A stretch of 39,739 nt of DNA from Acidobacteriota bacterium (lineage in GTDB: Bacteria > Acidobacteriota > Vicinamibacteria > Vicinamibacterales > Fen-181): contig JADGOB010000023.1 of NCBI GenBank assembly GCA_017883185.1, positions 1 to 39,739 on the forward strand, read 5' to 3'. Below are positions 32,774 through 39,739 of this stretch, piece by piece. Under the pieces are notes generated by a model. That model did no database searches. It was given only the letters and a program-made list of their open reading frames with translations, and was not told the origin of the DNA. The translations under genes and the position numbers were made by a program. How positions within the stretch are numbered: the first letter of the stretch is position 1; each line of letters begins with the position of its first letter.

Positions 32774-33611
32774 TCACGATGTTGTCGAACCGCTGGCGAA
32801 CCGCGATCGTTTTCTCCAGCACCTCGCGCGGCGTGCTGGTATTGGCCAGCTCGAACATGATGATCCCCTCGTAGCCGACCTTTTCGAGCGACATCAACGC
32901 GGTCGGCCAGTCGATCTTTCCGTCGAATGGCGCCAGGTGGTCGTCATCCTTGCCGCTGTTGTCGTGAACGTGGGTGGTCACCAGTTCACCGGACACGATC
33001 TCGATGGCGTCGACGAGATCGCCCATCAGGAACGCGTGGCCCATGTCGAGGCAGATTCCGATGCCGGGCGGCGGCAGTTCCAAGTCGTCCTCGACAAGAC
33101 GCACCAGCGCCTGCGCGGCCGACAGTCTGTTCGGGATCACCTCGACGGCCACCTGCACGCCGAGCGGCGCCGCGGCTGCCGCGATCTCCTCGATGCTGCG
33201 CTCGGCCGCCTGGCGCGCGTTGGCGTCGGCGGGCGGGTTCAGGTCGTCCGGGATCCCGAGGTGGACGACGAGGAACCTGAACGGCACTTGCCGGGCGATC
33301 TGTAGCGCCGCAATCGATTCGGCGACCGCGCGGCCGCGCGCCTCTTCGGCCGCCGCTGCCGTGGAGAGCGGCGCGCCCCATTCCCCGTTCAGCCGGTGCT
33401 CGACAATGGGCGCGTGAACCGAGTGCAGTTCGAGGCGCGCGTCACGCAGCCAGCCAGCGAGCGCGTCGATGGCCGACGGATCGTGATAGTTGAAGTGGCC
33501 GACCGTCGCGAACAGCTCGATCTGGCGAAAGCCGAATTCCGCCAGCTCTTTCAGCTGTTCGAGACCCAGCGGCCGGTCGTGATACAGGTGCGTCGAGATG
33601 CCGAAGCGCAC
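32766..33611 (-). CDS. TIM-barrel sugar phosphate isomerase/epimerase
   Basis: 281 residues of the xylose-isomerase-like / AP-endonuclease-2 TIM-barrel superfamily, whose members interconvert keto and aldo sugars or inositols with a divalent metal. It starts at GTG 33609-33611 (MRFGISTHLYHDRPLGL). Strand-end residues expected to bind metal include E38 region (QIELFA), H-containing LHSVHAPI (about 61-68), FLVVHLGIP, VAVEVIPN (catalytic Glu position), ICLDMGHAF and TTHVHDNSGKDDDHLAP; IIMFELAN provides the last acidic residue. The reaction cannot be told from sequence. GAGGAG lies 12 nt upstream of the start, and TAGAAT (33653-33658) could be a -10 box. The 205 bp between this gene and the kinase gene (33612-33816) hold no other supported feature. 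Confidence 0.8.
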   Translation of the reverse strand: MRFGISTHLYHDRPLGLEQLKELAEFGFRQIELFATVGHFNYHDPSAIDALAGWLRDARLELHSVHAPIVEHRLNGEWGAPLSTAAAAEEARGRAVAESIAALQIARQVPFRFLVVHLGIPDDLNPPADANARQAAERSIEEIAAAAAPLGVQVAVEVIPNRLSAAQALVRLVEDDLELPPPGIGICLDMGHAFLMGDLVDAIEIVSGELVTTHVHDNSGKDDDHLAPFDGKIDWPTALMSLEKVGYEGIIMFELANTSTPREVLEKTIAVRQRFDNIVRL

Positions 33612-33816
33612 GGCGCGACACCGCTCCTCTTGATAACGGAGTTGAACATCCTATTCTACACCCTGAGCTCACCTGTCTTGCGCATCCCAGTGGCCCGTCT
33701 CGCCTGTGATACGGCGGGGTCTGGCGGTCCGAACATGCGCAACACCACTGAGTCGAAGGGTAGCCCGCCTGGGGCATGAACGCCACGCGTTCATCTCCCC
33801 GCCCGTTGGCGACGTC

Positions 33817-34872
33817 CTACAACAGCGTGTCGATGAACGTGGCCAGCAGTTCCCGCAGGCGGCCGAACCGCGGGTAGCGTTGCAGGTTTCTCCGCACGTT
33901 TCGCAGCGTCCGCGGCATGTACTGGATATAGACGGGGTTCTGCCGGTTCGTCGTCTGGTAGCCGAACGTCCCAAGCGCCTTGAGGTTGCGCTGGAGCGAC
34001 ATCAGGTCGAACCGACGCCGGAAATCCGCCTGGTAGGAGCGGAACGCGCTTGCGTCCGAGCGCGCATCGCCCTGTCCCCTCAGCGCCAGGAAGAACGCCA
34101 TCAACTCGTCGATCGTTTCCTCGGTGAAATCCACGTACGAGTCGCGCAGGAGCGAGGCCAGGTCGTAGGTGTCCGGCCCGAGGCGCGCATCCTGGAAGTC
34201 GATGATGTACAACACTCCCCGGTTCGGCATCAGGTTGCGGCTGTGATAGTCGCGATGGCAGAGCACGCGGGGCTCGGCCGCCAGTTCCTCGACGATCGAC
34301 TTCCACTCTTCGCGAAGTGCCTCGCGCGTCGCCGACGGAACCTGCACGCCGCGGTAGCCCTCGATGAAGTGCTTCACGAAGAACTCGAGTTCCCAGGTGA
34401 GCTTCTCGATATCGAAGGCCAGCGAGTACGGCGTGTAGTTGGGTGAAGCCAGTTCGCGACCCCGCCGCTGCAGCAGCTCGATGAACACGACCGCCTGTCT
34501 ATAGAGCGCCGCGTGCTCGCCCGGCGACGCCGCGCCCAGATTCGCCTGCATCGTCACGTCCCCGAGATCCTGCAGGCGGAGCAGGCCGAGATCGTCCGCG
34601 TGGTCGAAGATGGCCGGCACCGGGAGCGGCACTTGCTGCAGCAGGTCGGCGACGTTGACGAATGACAGCGTGTCGTACGTGAACGGCGCCGCGTAGAGCG
34701 CGAGCACCGAGGTCGAACCATCGGCCTCGATCAACCTGAAGTAGCGGCGGTCGGAGGCGTCGCCGGTCAGCGGGATGACCCGCGTGGTCTGCGGGGCGTC
34801 GCCGCGGCGGGCCAGGTACGCACTGATGGCGTCGGGGACGGGTACGGCCGTCGGATGGGCATCGAGGCTCAT
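33817..34872 (-). CDS. amgK: AmgK-like cell-wall sugar kinase (aminoglycoside phosphotransferase fold)
   Basis: AmgK of pseudomonads phosphorylates the anomeric position of MurNAc and GlcNAc in peptidoglycan recycling. This 351-residue protein has the family's N-terminal LTGDASDRRYFRLIE (36-50), the catalytic loop CHRDYHSRN (D208, N213) and the metal-binding D225 in IIDFQDARLGPDTYDLASLL. The C-terminal region (FDLMSLQRNLKALGTFGYQT) also matches this branch more than true aminoglycoside kinases. It follows the nucleotidyltransferase gene by 7 nt; an AmgK plus MurU-type pair is the arrangement of the MurU pathway. Sugar specificity is inferred, and a kinase for another hexose is possible. Confidence 0.68.
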   Translation of the reverse strand: MSLDAHPTAVPVPDAISAYLARRGDAPQTTRVIPLTGDASDRRYFRLIEADGSTSVLALYAAPFTYDTLSFVNVADLLQQVPLPVPAIFDHADDLGLLRLQDLGDVTMQANLGAASPGEHAALYRQAVVFIELLQRRGRELASPNYTPYSLAFDIEKLTWELEFFVKHFIEGYRGVQVPSATREALREEWKSIVEELAAEPRVLCHRDYHSRNLMPNRGVLYIIDFQDARLGPDTYDLASLLRDSYVDFTEETIDELMAFFLALRGQGDARSDASAFRSYQADFRRRFDLMSLQRNLKALGTFGYQTTNRQNPVYIQYMPRTLRNVRRNLQRYPRFGRLRELLATFIDTLL

Positions 34873-34879
34873 AGGAGTT

Positions 34880-35854
34880 CTACCTGTCGATCGGGGCCAC
34901 GATCAAGTCGCCGACAATCTCGTCGCCGGGCCGCGCCGCGCCGCGGTGCGCGGGAATGACGGCTCGTCGTTCCCACCGCACACCCGCCGGCACCCGGACG
35001 CCGTCGGCGACGATGCACTCGGTCAGCGAGGCATCGTCTGTCACCACCACATCGTCCCACAGAATCGTCCGCACGACACGCGCCGATTGGGCAATCGTGG
35101 TGCGATCGCCGGCCAGCGGCGACCCCACCGAGATCGAGTCGGAGACGACCGGCGCGCCAGCCAGTGCCAGCGAGGCGCCAAGGTAGTCGGCAGGCGTTCC
35201 GATGTCCACGAACGAGGCGTCGCACGCCACCGCACGGACGCTTCCGGGATGGTCACGGATGAGAGACGGATAGAGGGAGGCGACCGAGTCGGCAGGCTGG
35301 TCCGGTGGCAGGCCCGAAAACGCCTTGGCCTCGGCCACCTGGATCCCGATGAAGTGCCAGGACGTCTTGTCGCTGCCGCGGCCCGTGAAGCCGCTCACCA
35401 CGCCACGCCCGTCCATCAGCACCCCGCCGTAGCGCTCGGGCGACCGGTTCGGGACCACCGCCATCGTGACCAGCGCGCCCGACTGATCGTGGCGCTCGAT
35501 CAGGCGAGGGAGGTCGAGATCGGTCAGCGTGTCGCCGTTGACGAGGAGGAAGCGGCTGGAGCCGAGCAACGGCAGCGCCCGACGCGGGCCGCCGGCAGAC
35601 CCGAGAATGGGATTCTCCCAGGAGTAGCGAACGCGAAGGCCAAGATCCGATCCGTCGCCGACCGCCTGCGTGACCGTTTCGGGCCGATGATGCAGGTTCA
35701 GCACGACATCGGTGACGCCGTGGGCCCCCAGCCACCCGAGAATCCGCCGAACCAGAGGTGTCCCGGCCACCGGCATGGCGGGCTTCGCCCGCACAAAGGA
35801 CAGCGGCCTCAACCTGGTGCCTAATCCAGCGGTCAACAGCAGAGCAGGGAGCAT
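34880..35854 (-). CDS. Sugar-1-phosphate nucleotidyltransferase with C-terminal left-handed beta-helix
   Basis: 324 residues. The N-terminal Rossmann-type domain has the nucleotide-binding LLTAGLGTRLRPLSFVRAKP (6-25; K24), ILGSAGGPRRAL, LLVNGDTLTDLDL (catalytic metal-binding D) and FVDIGTPADYLGA. From about residue 235 hexapeptide-like strands (DSISVGSPLAGDRTTIAQSA) suggest a short left-handed beta-helix. MurU proteins are usually shorter and lack this tail, so the sequence also fits mannose-1-phosphate guanylyltransferase-like enzymes. Coupling to the AmgK-like kinase favours a kinase-uridylyltransferase pair acting on cell-wall sugars. It begins 21 nt after the CYTH gene, so the three are probably co-transcribed. 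Confidence 0.75.
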   Translation of the reverse strand: MLPALLLTAGLGTRLRPLSFVRAKPAMPVAGTPLVRRILGWLGAHGVTDVVLNLHHRPETVTQAVGDGSDLGLRVRYSWENPILGSAGGPRRALPLLGSSRFLLVNGDTLTDLDLPRLIERHDQSGALVTMAVVPNRSPERYGGVLMDGRGVVSGFTGRGSDKTSWHFIGIQVAEAKAFSGLPPDQPADSVASLYPSLIRDHPGSVRAVACDASFVDIGTPADYLGASLALAGAPVVSDSISVGSPLAGDRTTIAQSARVVRTILWDDVVVTDDASLTECIVADGVRVPAGVRWERRAVIPAHRGAARPGDEIVGDLIVAPIDR

Positions 35855-35875
35855 GATTGGACAGAAGTCGGCATT

Positions 35876-36433
35876 CTATTCTTCGAAGACCATATCCCCC
35901 ACGACCACCCCGTGCGTGTCGCAGTGCTGCGCGTAGAGCCAGCGGTAGGAGTCGAGGATGTAGTCGCCGACGGTTCGGCCCAGCGCGAGGGCGATCTCGG
36001 TGATGGCTTTCTCGCTGCCCTCGATCTCGACGAAGGTGCCGATCGGCGTCTCGTCGAGGGCGATGATCGCGTCGAGGGAGCCGAACTCCTCCCGGTACTT
36101 CTGACATCGGAACCAGACGGCAAGGCCAAGGCGTTCGAGCACGTAGAGCATCGTCTCGCCGTCGGAGACGATCGTCTCGCGCTCTTCGCGGAGTTTCATC
36201 GGCGAGGGCTGGACGGGCCCCTTGAAGGTGAGGAGGCTGCGTCCCGGTTCCATCCGGACGCGCAGCACGGACCGCTGGCCTCGCAGGCGCTCGTCGGCGG
36301 TGTCGAGCAGGCAGTCTTCCTGGAGCCGCCGCCCCCGGACCGGCGTCGCCCCGGTCCGGATGATCGCCTCCCGCGCCTCTGCCGCGCTGTCGAACCGTAG
36401 CTTGATCTCGCGCTCGAGCGTACTGATGCTCAT
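35876..36433 (-). CDS. CYTH-domain protein (class IV adenylate cyclase / triphosphatase type)
   Basis: The start is ATG 36431-36433 (MSISTLEREIKLRF), supported by GGGAGG 6 nt upstream. The 185 residues begin with the diagnostic E-x-E-x-K motif (EREIK) of the CYTH triphosphate-tunnel fold, followed by LLDTADERLRGQRSVLRVRME, LLTFKGP, KLREERE, KYREEF and FVEIEGSEKAI, which supply alternating Arg, Lys and Glu of the tunnel. Such proteins hydrolyse inorganic or thiamine triphosphate, or rarely make cAMP. The sequence does not settle which. It heads the probable operon with the nucleotidyltransferase and kinase genes. Confidence 0.85.
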   Translation of the reverse strand: MSISTLEREIKLRFDSAAEAREAIIRTGATPVRGRRLQEDCLLDTADERLRGQRSVLRVRMEPGRSLLTFKGPVQPSPMKLREERETIVSDGETMLYVLERLGLAVWFRCQKYREEFGSLDAIIALDETPIGTFVEIEGSEKAITEIALALGRTVGDYILDSYRWLYAQHCDTHGVVVGDMVFEE

Positions 36434-36572
36434 GATGCCTCCCGGGCCTGTTCGCTCAACCGACGGGCCACGACGCCGGCGTGCGACAGGCAGACTACCC
36501 AGAATAGCAGGCAACCGAGGTCCGAGACAGGCCGTCGGTCTCTCGGGGCAGTGACGCGCCCGGTGACCGCGG

Positions 36573-37736
36573 CTATGTGACGCGGCCCCCGAGCGAGAGC
36601 CCGCGCAGTGTCGGACACTGAAGGGCCTTCGCGAACACCATCACCTTGTGGGTGCTGCCCATGCCGCCGGGCAGCAGCAGCGTCTTGAGGGCCAGACGGC
36701 GCTTTACGTCGAGCGGCGCGTCGCTGCCGTTCTCCAGCAACCGTTCGGCAAGCCCCAGCCCGAGCAGAAAGTACGTCTGGTCGATGACGCCGAGCAACTG
36801 CAGGCCCGCCTCCCGGCCGGCCAGCGCAATGCCGGTCAGATCGACATGGCTAGTGATGTCGCGTTCGCCCGGCTCCATCAGCCAGCCTGGCCCCTCGTCG
36901 CGGTGTTCGCTCGCGTGCCTCCGGTAGGTGGTCAGGGTGCCTGTCGAGTGGGAGGACGAATAGAGGCGGGACGCCTCGTGGCCGTAGTCGATGATCATCA
37001 GGAACCCGCAGTCGAGGCAAGAGCCGGCGGTGCGGATCCAGTCCGCCGCGGCGAGATTGACCTCAGCGAACCAGCCTGGCTCCAGTCGCGCGCCGACCGC
37101 CGCCAGGTATGCCTCGATCCGCGGTGACGAGGGCGGGCCTTCTCGCGTGACGAGGCGGTCGTCGCCTGCGTCGACGTATACCTCGCGGAGCCCGCCATCA
37201 CGCATCACGACCAGGTGCGGCGCGAGCGCGTCCAGCAGTTCGTTGGCGTAGATGACGCCGCGCACGCCGGCCGGGAGTTCGGCCGACCCAGTCGCGAGTC
37301 GTTGAGCGTGTGGCCCGAGAGTTTCGGCCTGTTCGGCCCTCGCCAAGGGGCTGCGTTCGACGAGGTGAAGCCGTATGGCCTGGTAGAACCTCGGGGCGCG
37401 CACGGCGGCGTGGTCGAGGATGTCGCGCGCCAGCCGACCGTTGCCAGCCGCCGCTTCCACCAGGTCGAACCGGGCGTCCGTGGCGGGTTCCCCGACCGCC
37501 CCACCTCCCGACATGACTCTCCACATTTCCTCGAACTGCGCCTCCAGCAGTTCGCCGAACATGGGGCCGAGGTCCACGCTGGTGAAGAAGTCGCCGTCTC
37601 GTCCCGAACGTCGGCCCGCCCGTGCGTAGTAGCCCAGCTCTTCGTGGTACAGGGCGTTGTCGACGAACTGCGCGACGGTGAGCGGACCCGTGTTCCGGAT
37701 CCGCTCGACGATCAATGAAGAAAGGGCAGAGGACAT
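36573..37736 (-). CDS. SAM-dependent methyltransferase, MidA/NDUFAF7 family
   Basis: The start is placed at ATG 37734-37736 (MSSALSSLIVERIRNTGPLTVAQF), giving 387 residues. A GTG 24 nt upstream is in frame but lies inside a terminator hairpin. Family markers are VDNALYHEELGYYARAGR, GRDGDFFTSVDLGPMFGELLEAQFEEMW (about 49-75), the SAM-binding VEAAAGNGRLARD (about 96-108), YANELLDALAPH and IDYGHEASRLY. Mitochondrial and protist members methylate an arginine of a complex I subunit; the bacterial role is not established. It lies just after the terminator of htrA and has no clear ribosome-binding site or promoter of its own, an odd arrangement. Confidence 0.85.
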   Translation of the reverse strand: MSSALSSLIVERIRNTGPLTVAQFVDNALYHEELGYYARAGRRSGRDGDFFTSVDLGPMFGELLEAQFEEMWRVMSGGGAVGEPATDARFDLVEAAAGNGRLARDILDHAAVRAPRFYQAIRLHLVERSPLARAEQAETLGPHAQRLATGSAELPAGVRGVIYANELLDALAPHLVVMRDGGLREVYVDAGDDRLVTREGPPSSPRIEAYLAAVGARLEPGWFAEVNLAAADWIRTAGSCLDCGFLMIIDYGHEASRLYSSSHSTGTLTTYRRHASEHRDEGPGWLMEPGERDITSHVDLTGIALAGREAGLQLLGVIDQTYFLLGLGLAERLLENGSDAPLDVKRRLALKTLLLPGGMGSTHKVMVFAKALQCPTLRGLSLGGRVT

Positions 37737-37739
37737 GAG

Positions 37740-37776
37740 TGAGAGAAAACGAAAGGGCACGGCGAGCCGTGCCCTT
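37740..37776 (-). terminator. Intrinsic terminator after htrA, abutting the methyltransferase start
   Basis: AAGGGCACGG (37753-37762) and CCGTGCCCTT (37767-37776) form a perfect 10-bp stem with a 4-nt loop. On the - strand it is followed by TCGTTTTCTCTC (37741-37752), a T-rich tract. It lies 33 nt past the htrA stop and ends only a few bases before the next ATG (37736). Confidence 0.8.
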
Positions 37777-37799
37777 CGTCAGCCTTGATAACACGCTGT

Positions 37800-37813
37800 C
37801 AGCTACCAGCTAC
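37800..37813. repeat. Heptamer pair CAGCTAC at the htrA stop codon
   Basis: CAGCTAC is repeated perfectly at 37800-37806 and 37807-37813. The second copy covers the htrA stop (37810-37812, - strand). It matches the CAGCnnn units of 20387-20439. Confidence 0.65.
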
Positions 37814-39345
37814 TCCTTCTTGAGGGTCAGGAACAACTCCTGGTTCTGACGGGTCTTCCAGACCAGCAGCATGGCGCGGCCGCCCGACGGGATCTTCTGG
37901 AGCAGCCGGCTGGCCTCCGCGGCGCCCGACACGCTGGTGCCATTCACCTTGAGGATCACGTCGTACTGAGCCAGGCCGCCACCCTCGGCCGAGCTGCCCG
38001 GATTCACGTCGGTGATCACCGCGCCGGAGGTGCCCGGCGGCAGCCGCAGCTGCCGCGCGACGTTCGGCGTGATGTTGCCGAGTGTCACGCCGAAGCCACT
38101 GCTTGTATCCTCGCTCCCGCCTTCCGACGACGCCTGCGGGCCGGTCTCGGCCTCGAGGTCCAGCTCCTCGACGGTGACGTTGACGGTCATTTCCTTCTTG
38201 TCGCGCATCAGCTTGATTGGCACGGTCGTGCCCGGCCTGGTGCTCGTCACGAGCCTGATCAGGTCGTCGCGGTTGGTGACCGGCTTCCCGTTCACCTCGA
38301 CGATGACGTCGCCCGGCTCGATGCCGGCCTTGGCGGCCGGGGCGTCCTTGAACACCTGCGCGACCTGCGCGCCCATTCGCTGCTTGAGGCCCAGATCGGC
38401 CACCAATTCCCGGGGCACATCTCCCACGGTCACGCCGATCCGTCCGCGGACGATCTTGCCCGCGCGCAACTGCGGCAGCAGGTCGCGGACGACGTTGATC
38501 GGGATCGCAAAGCCGATCCCGATGTTGCTCTCGCTCCGGCTGCTCGCCAGGATGGCGGTGTTGATGCCGACCACTTCGCCCCGGATGTTGAGGAGCGGGC
38601 CGCCCGAGTTCCCCGGGTTGATGGCGGCGTCGGTCTGGAGCACGTCCTGCGAGCGCAGGTCGGCCACCGTAAACGGCCGCTTCGTCGCGCTGATCACGCC
38701 GACCGTGACGGTGTGGCCGAGGCCAAAGGGATTGCCGATCGCCATCACCCAGTCACCCGCCTGCATCTGGCTCGAGTCGCCGAACTTCGCCTCGACGAGC
38801 GGCGTGCTCGGCTTCTCATCGAGCTGGATCAGCGCGCTGTCGGTCAGCTGATCGCGCCCCACGAGCTTCGCCTTGAACTCCTCGAGGTCGCTCTCGTTTT
38901 CGCCGAACGCGACGAAGATGTCCGTCGCCCCGTCGACGACGTGGTTGTTGGTCAGGATCAGCCCGTCTTTGCTGATGACGAACCCGGTGCCGGCCGCTTC
39001 CACGATCTGCTCGCGGGGACGACTGCTCCGCCCGGGGTTCTGCGGGTTCCCGAAGAACCGGCCGAGCGAATCCTCGCCGCCGAAGAAACCCGACATGTCC
39101 TGGGCCTTGCGCTTGGCCCTCGTCCGGATGTTCACGACGAAGGGCGACGAGGCTTTGGCGATATTCCTGAACGTCGTGGCGTCCACCGGCCCGCTCAACG
39201 GCGCGCTGTTCATCGCGGGCAGCGCCAGCGACTGGGCCGAGGATTGCGGCGCCAGGTCGAGGCGGGAGGCCAGGACCATGCCGACCGCCACCGAGGCCAG
39301 CGAGATGAGCACGACGTAGAACAACGTGATCTTGCGGCTAGACAT
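37810..39345 (-). CDS. htrA: Periplasmic serine protease of the HtrA/DegP (Do) family
   Basis: 511 residues: an N-terminal hydrophobic segment (about 7-27, signal or anchor), a trypsin-like domain and two PDZ domains. The catalytic triad is visible as H135 (LTNNHVVDGA), D169 (LTDSALIQLD) and S247 (NPGNSGGPLL). PDZ1 spans about 310-400 (IGVTVGDVP...AGIEPGDVIVEVNGKPV) and PDZ2 about 420-508 (GVTLGNITP...AQYDVILKVNGTSV). The linker between them is acidic and S/G-rich. ATG 39345 has GGAGGA 5 nt upstream. It degrades or refolds damaged envelope proteins. A terminator follows (37740-37776). Upstream, 39346-39660 is non-coding, with two hairpins and only weak - strand -10 boxes (TATACT, TATAGA). Confidence 0.96.
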   Translation of the reverse strand: MSSRKITLFYVVLISLASVAVGMVLASRLDLAPQSSAQSLALPAMNSAPLSGPVDATTFRNIAKASSPFVVNIRTRAKRKAQDMSGFFGGEDSLGRFFGNPQNPGRSSRPREQIVEAAGTGFVISKDGLILTNNHVVDGATDIFVAFGENESDLEEFKAKLVGRDQLTDSALIQLDEKPSTPLVEAKFGDSSQMQAGDWVMAIGNPFGLGHTVTVGVISATKRPFTVADLRSQDVLQTDAAINPGNSGGPLLNIRGEVVGINTAILASSRSESNIGIGFAIPINVVRDLLPQLRAGKIVRGRIGVTVGDVPRELVADLGLKQRMGAQVAQVFKDAPAAKAGIEPGDVIVEVNGKPVTNRDDLIRLVTSTRPGTTVPIKLMRDKKEMTVNVTVEELDLEAETGPQASSEGGSEDTSSGFGVTLGNITPNVARQLRLPPGTSGAVITDVNPGSSAEGGGLAQYDVILKVNGTSVSGAAEASRLLQKIPSGGRAMLLVWKTRQNQELFLTLKKE

Positions 39346-39430
39346 TCGAATCCTCCGACTCTCATTGCACCAACTCGAGACGCTCGGCGCTGCTCAGGCG
39401 CCCGACCGCTGTGGGCCGTGCGACGCAAGG

Positions 39431-39468
39431 CCCGCGCCGGATAGCGGGTGAGGGCCCAGAGGCCCTCA
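39431..39468 (-). promoter_or_regulatory. Two adjacent hairpins in the htrA upstream region
   Basis: TGAGGGCC (39449-39456) and GGCCCTCA (39461-39468) form a perfect 8-bp stem with loop CAGA. Directly beside it CCCGC (39431-39435) can pair with GCGGG (39444-39448). Neither is followed by a T-tract. They lie about 90-120 nt before the htrA start and would be part of its leader if transcription starts near the TATACT at 39484-39489. The rest of 39346-39637 shows nothing else I can support. Confidence 0.4.
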
Positions 39469-39637
39469 ATGGGGATGTTGACGAGTATACTCTGCCGAAT
39501 TGGCAAAGCACGACCGCTTCTATAGTTTGACGCCATACCCCCGCTAAAGGTCTGCCCCCGATTTGGAGGATTTCGGTATGCGGGTGGTTTTGCCGTGGCG
39601 GCCCTTTCGTGACGTCCTTCTGGGACCACCCAGCGTC

Positions 39638-39643
39638 TATAAT
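39638..39643 (+). promoter_or_regulatory. Perfect TATAAT -10 box before the right-end gene
   Basis: TATAAT stands 40 bp before the ATG at 39683, on the same strand. The -35 region at a 17-bp spacing (TCCTTC, 39615-39620) is poor, so an activator or another sigma contact may be needed. Confidence 0.5.
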
Positions 39644-39682
39644 CGTAGGCGCCACGTCTGCCGCTCAGCCAGGTTGTCCACT

Positions 39683-39739
39683 ATGCGAAGGTCGCGTTGC
39701 TCGAGCCATCTGCTGCTCCTCCCGTTCTCGCTCGTTCTC
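39683..39739 (+). CDS. Start of an exported protein (partial, runs off the window)
   Basis: Nineteen codons from ATG 39683 stay open to the end of the window: a basic start (MRRSR), then CSSHLLLLPFSLVL. This is the n- and h-region of a signal peptide. The perfect TATAAT 40 bp upstream on the same strand supports a real gene start. No Shine-Dalgarno site is obvious, and the identity cannot be told. Confidence 0.5.
   Translation, partial: MRRSRCSSHLLLLPFSLVL

Noticed and set aside
33442-33786. A 114-codon - strand frame in the gap between the isomerase and kinase genes
   Set aside because: It overlaps most of the isomerase N-terminus out of frame, is Cys/Arg-rich and resembles nothing; no ribosome-binding site.
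36434-36572. A longer N-terminus for the CYTH protein from upstream ATG 36514
   Set aside because: The EREIK motif is expected within the first dozen residues, and a good Shine-Dalgarno site precedes ATG 36431-36433.
39362-39655. A 97-codon - strand frame upstream of htrA
   Set aside because: It runs through the promoter-like and hairpin sequences, has no Shine-Dalgarno site and no recognisable motif.

Overview
The window is a high-GC bacterial chromosome segment packed with housekeeping genes. The mixture fits an Acidobacteriota chromosome, possibly class Vicinamibacteria: a minor-pilin cluster, secreted 'SLADVARKEE' coiled-coil protein, archaeal-type ProRS, DUF4097-like lipoprotein, and a rimO-rimP-nusA-infB-rbfA-nrnA-truB-rpsO-pnp block. 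This placement is an inference from gene content; no 16S rRNA gene is present. I see no tRNA, rRNA, CRISPR array, insertion sequence or prophage.

Left part (1-7816, + strand): the tail of a probable ABC-2 permease, a membrane-anchored helical-repeat protein, then a type IV pilus module. The module has prepilin peptidase, a PilS/NtrB-type histidine kinase, PilV-, PilW- and PilX-like minor pilins, a secreted coiled-coil protein and an NtrC-type sigma-54 activator. Kinase and activator bracket the pilin genes. Next come aroB (-) and proS (+), divergently arranged. A HEAT-repeat gene follows in an operon with tatA and tatC (-), overlapping what looks like the stump of a receiver domain.

Middle (12895-20954): a C-terminal processing peptidase and SMC, a lipoprotein made of repeated NG-T/S-V/I strands coupled to an M48 membrane protease, and a convergent cupredoxin gene.

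Right-centre (21006-32731, - strand): RNA processing and translation genes in the order rimO, rimP, nusA, infB, rbfA, nrnA, truB, rpsO, pnp. The rimP-nusA-infB promoter appears to lie at the rimO stop codon, with a complete intrinsic terminator between it and the rimP Shine-Dalgarno site, which is the layout of a leader attenuator.

Right end (32766-39739): a TIM-barrel sugar isomerase/epimerase, an AmgK-like sugar kinase with a nucleotidyltransferase (possible cell-wall sugar recycling), a CYTH enzyme, a MidA-type methyltransferase, an HtrA protease, and the first codons of an exported protein on the + strand.

Two things are not explained by ordinary annotation: the rimP leader attenuator, and short degenerate arrays of 7-bp units beginning with CAG, found at or beside the 3' ends of at least five genes. 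I found no clearly new multi-gene system.
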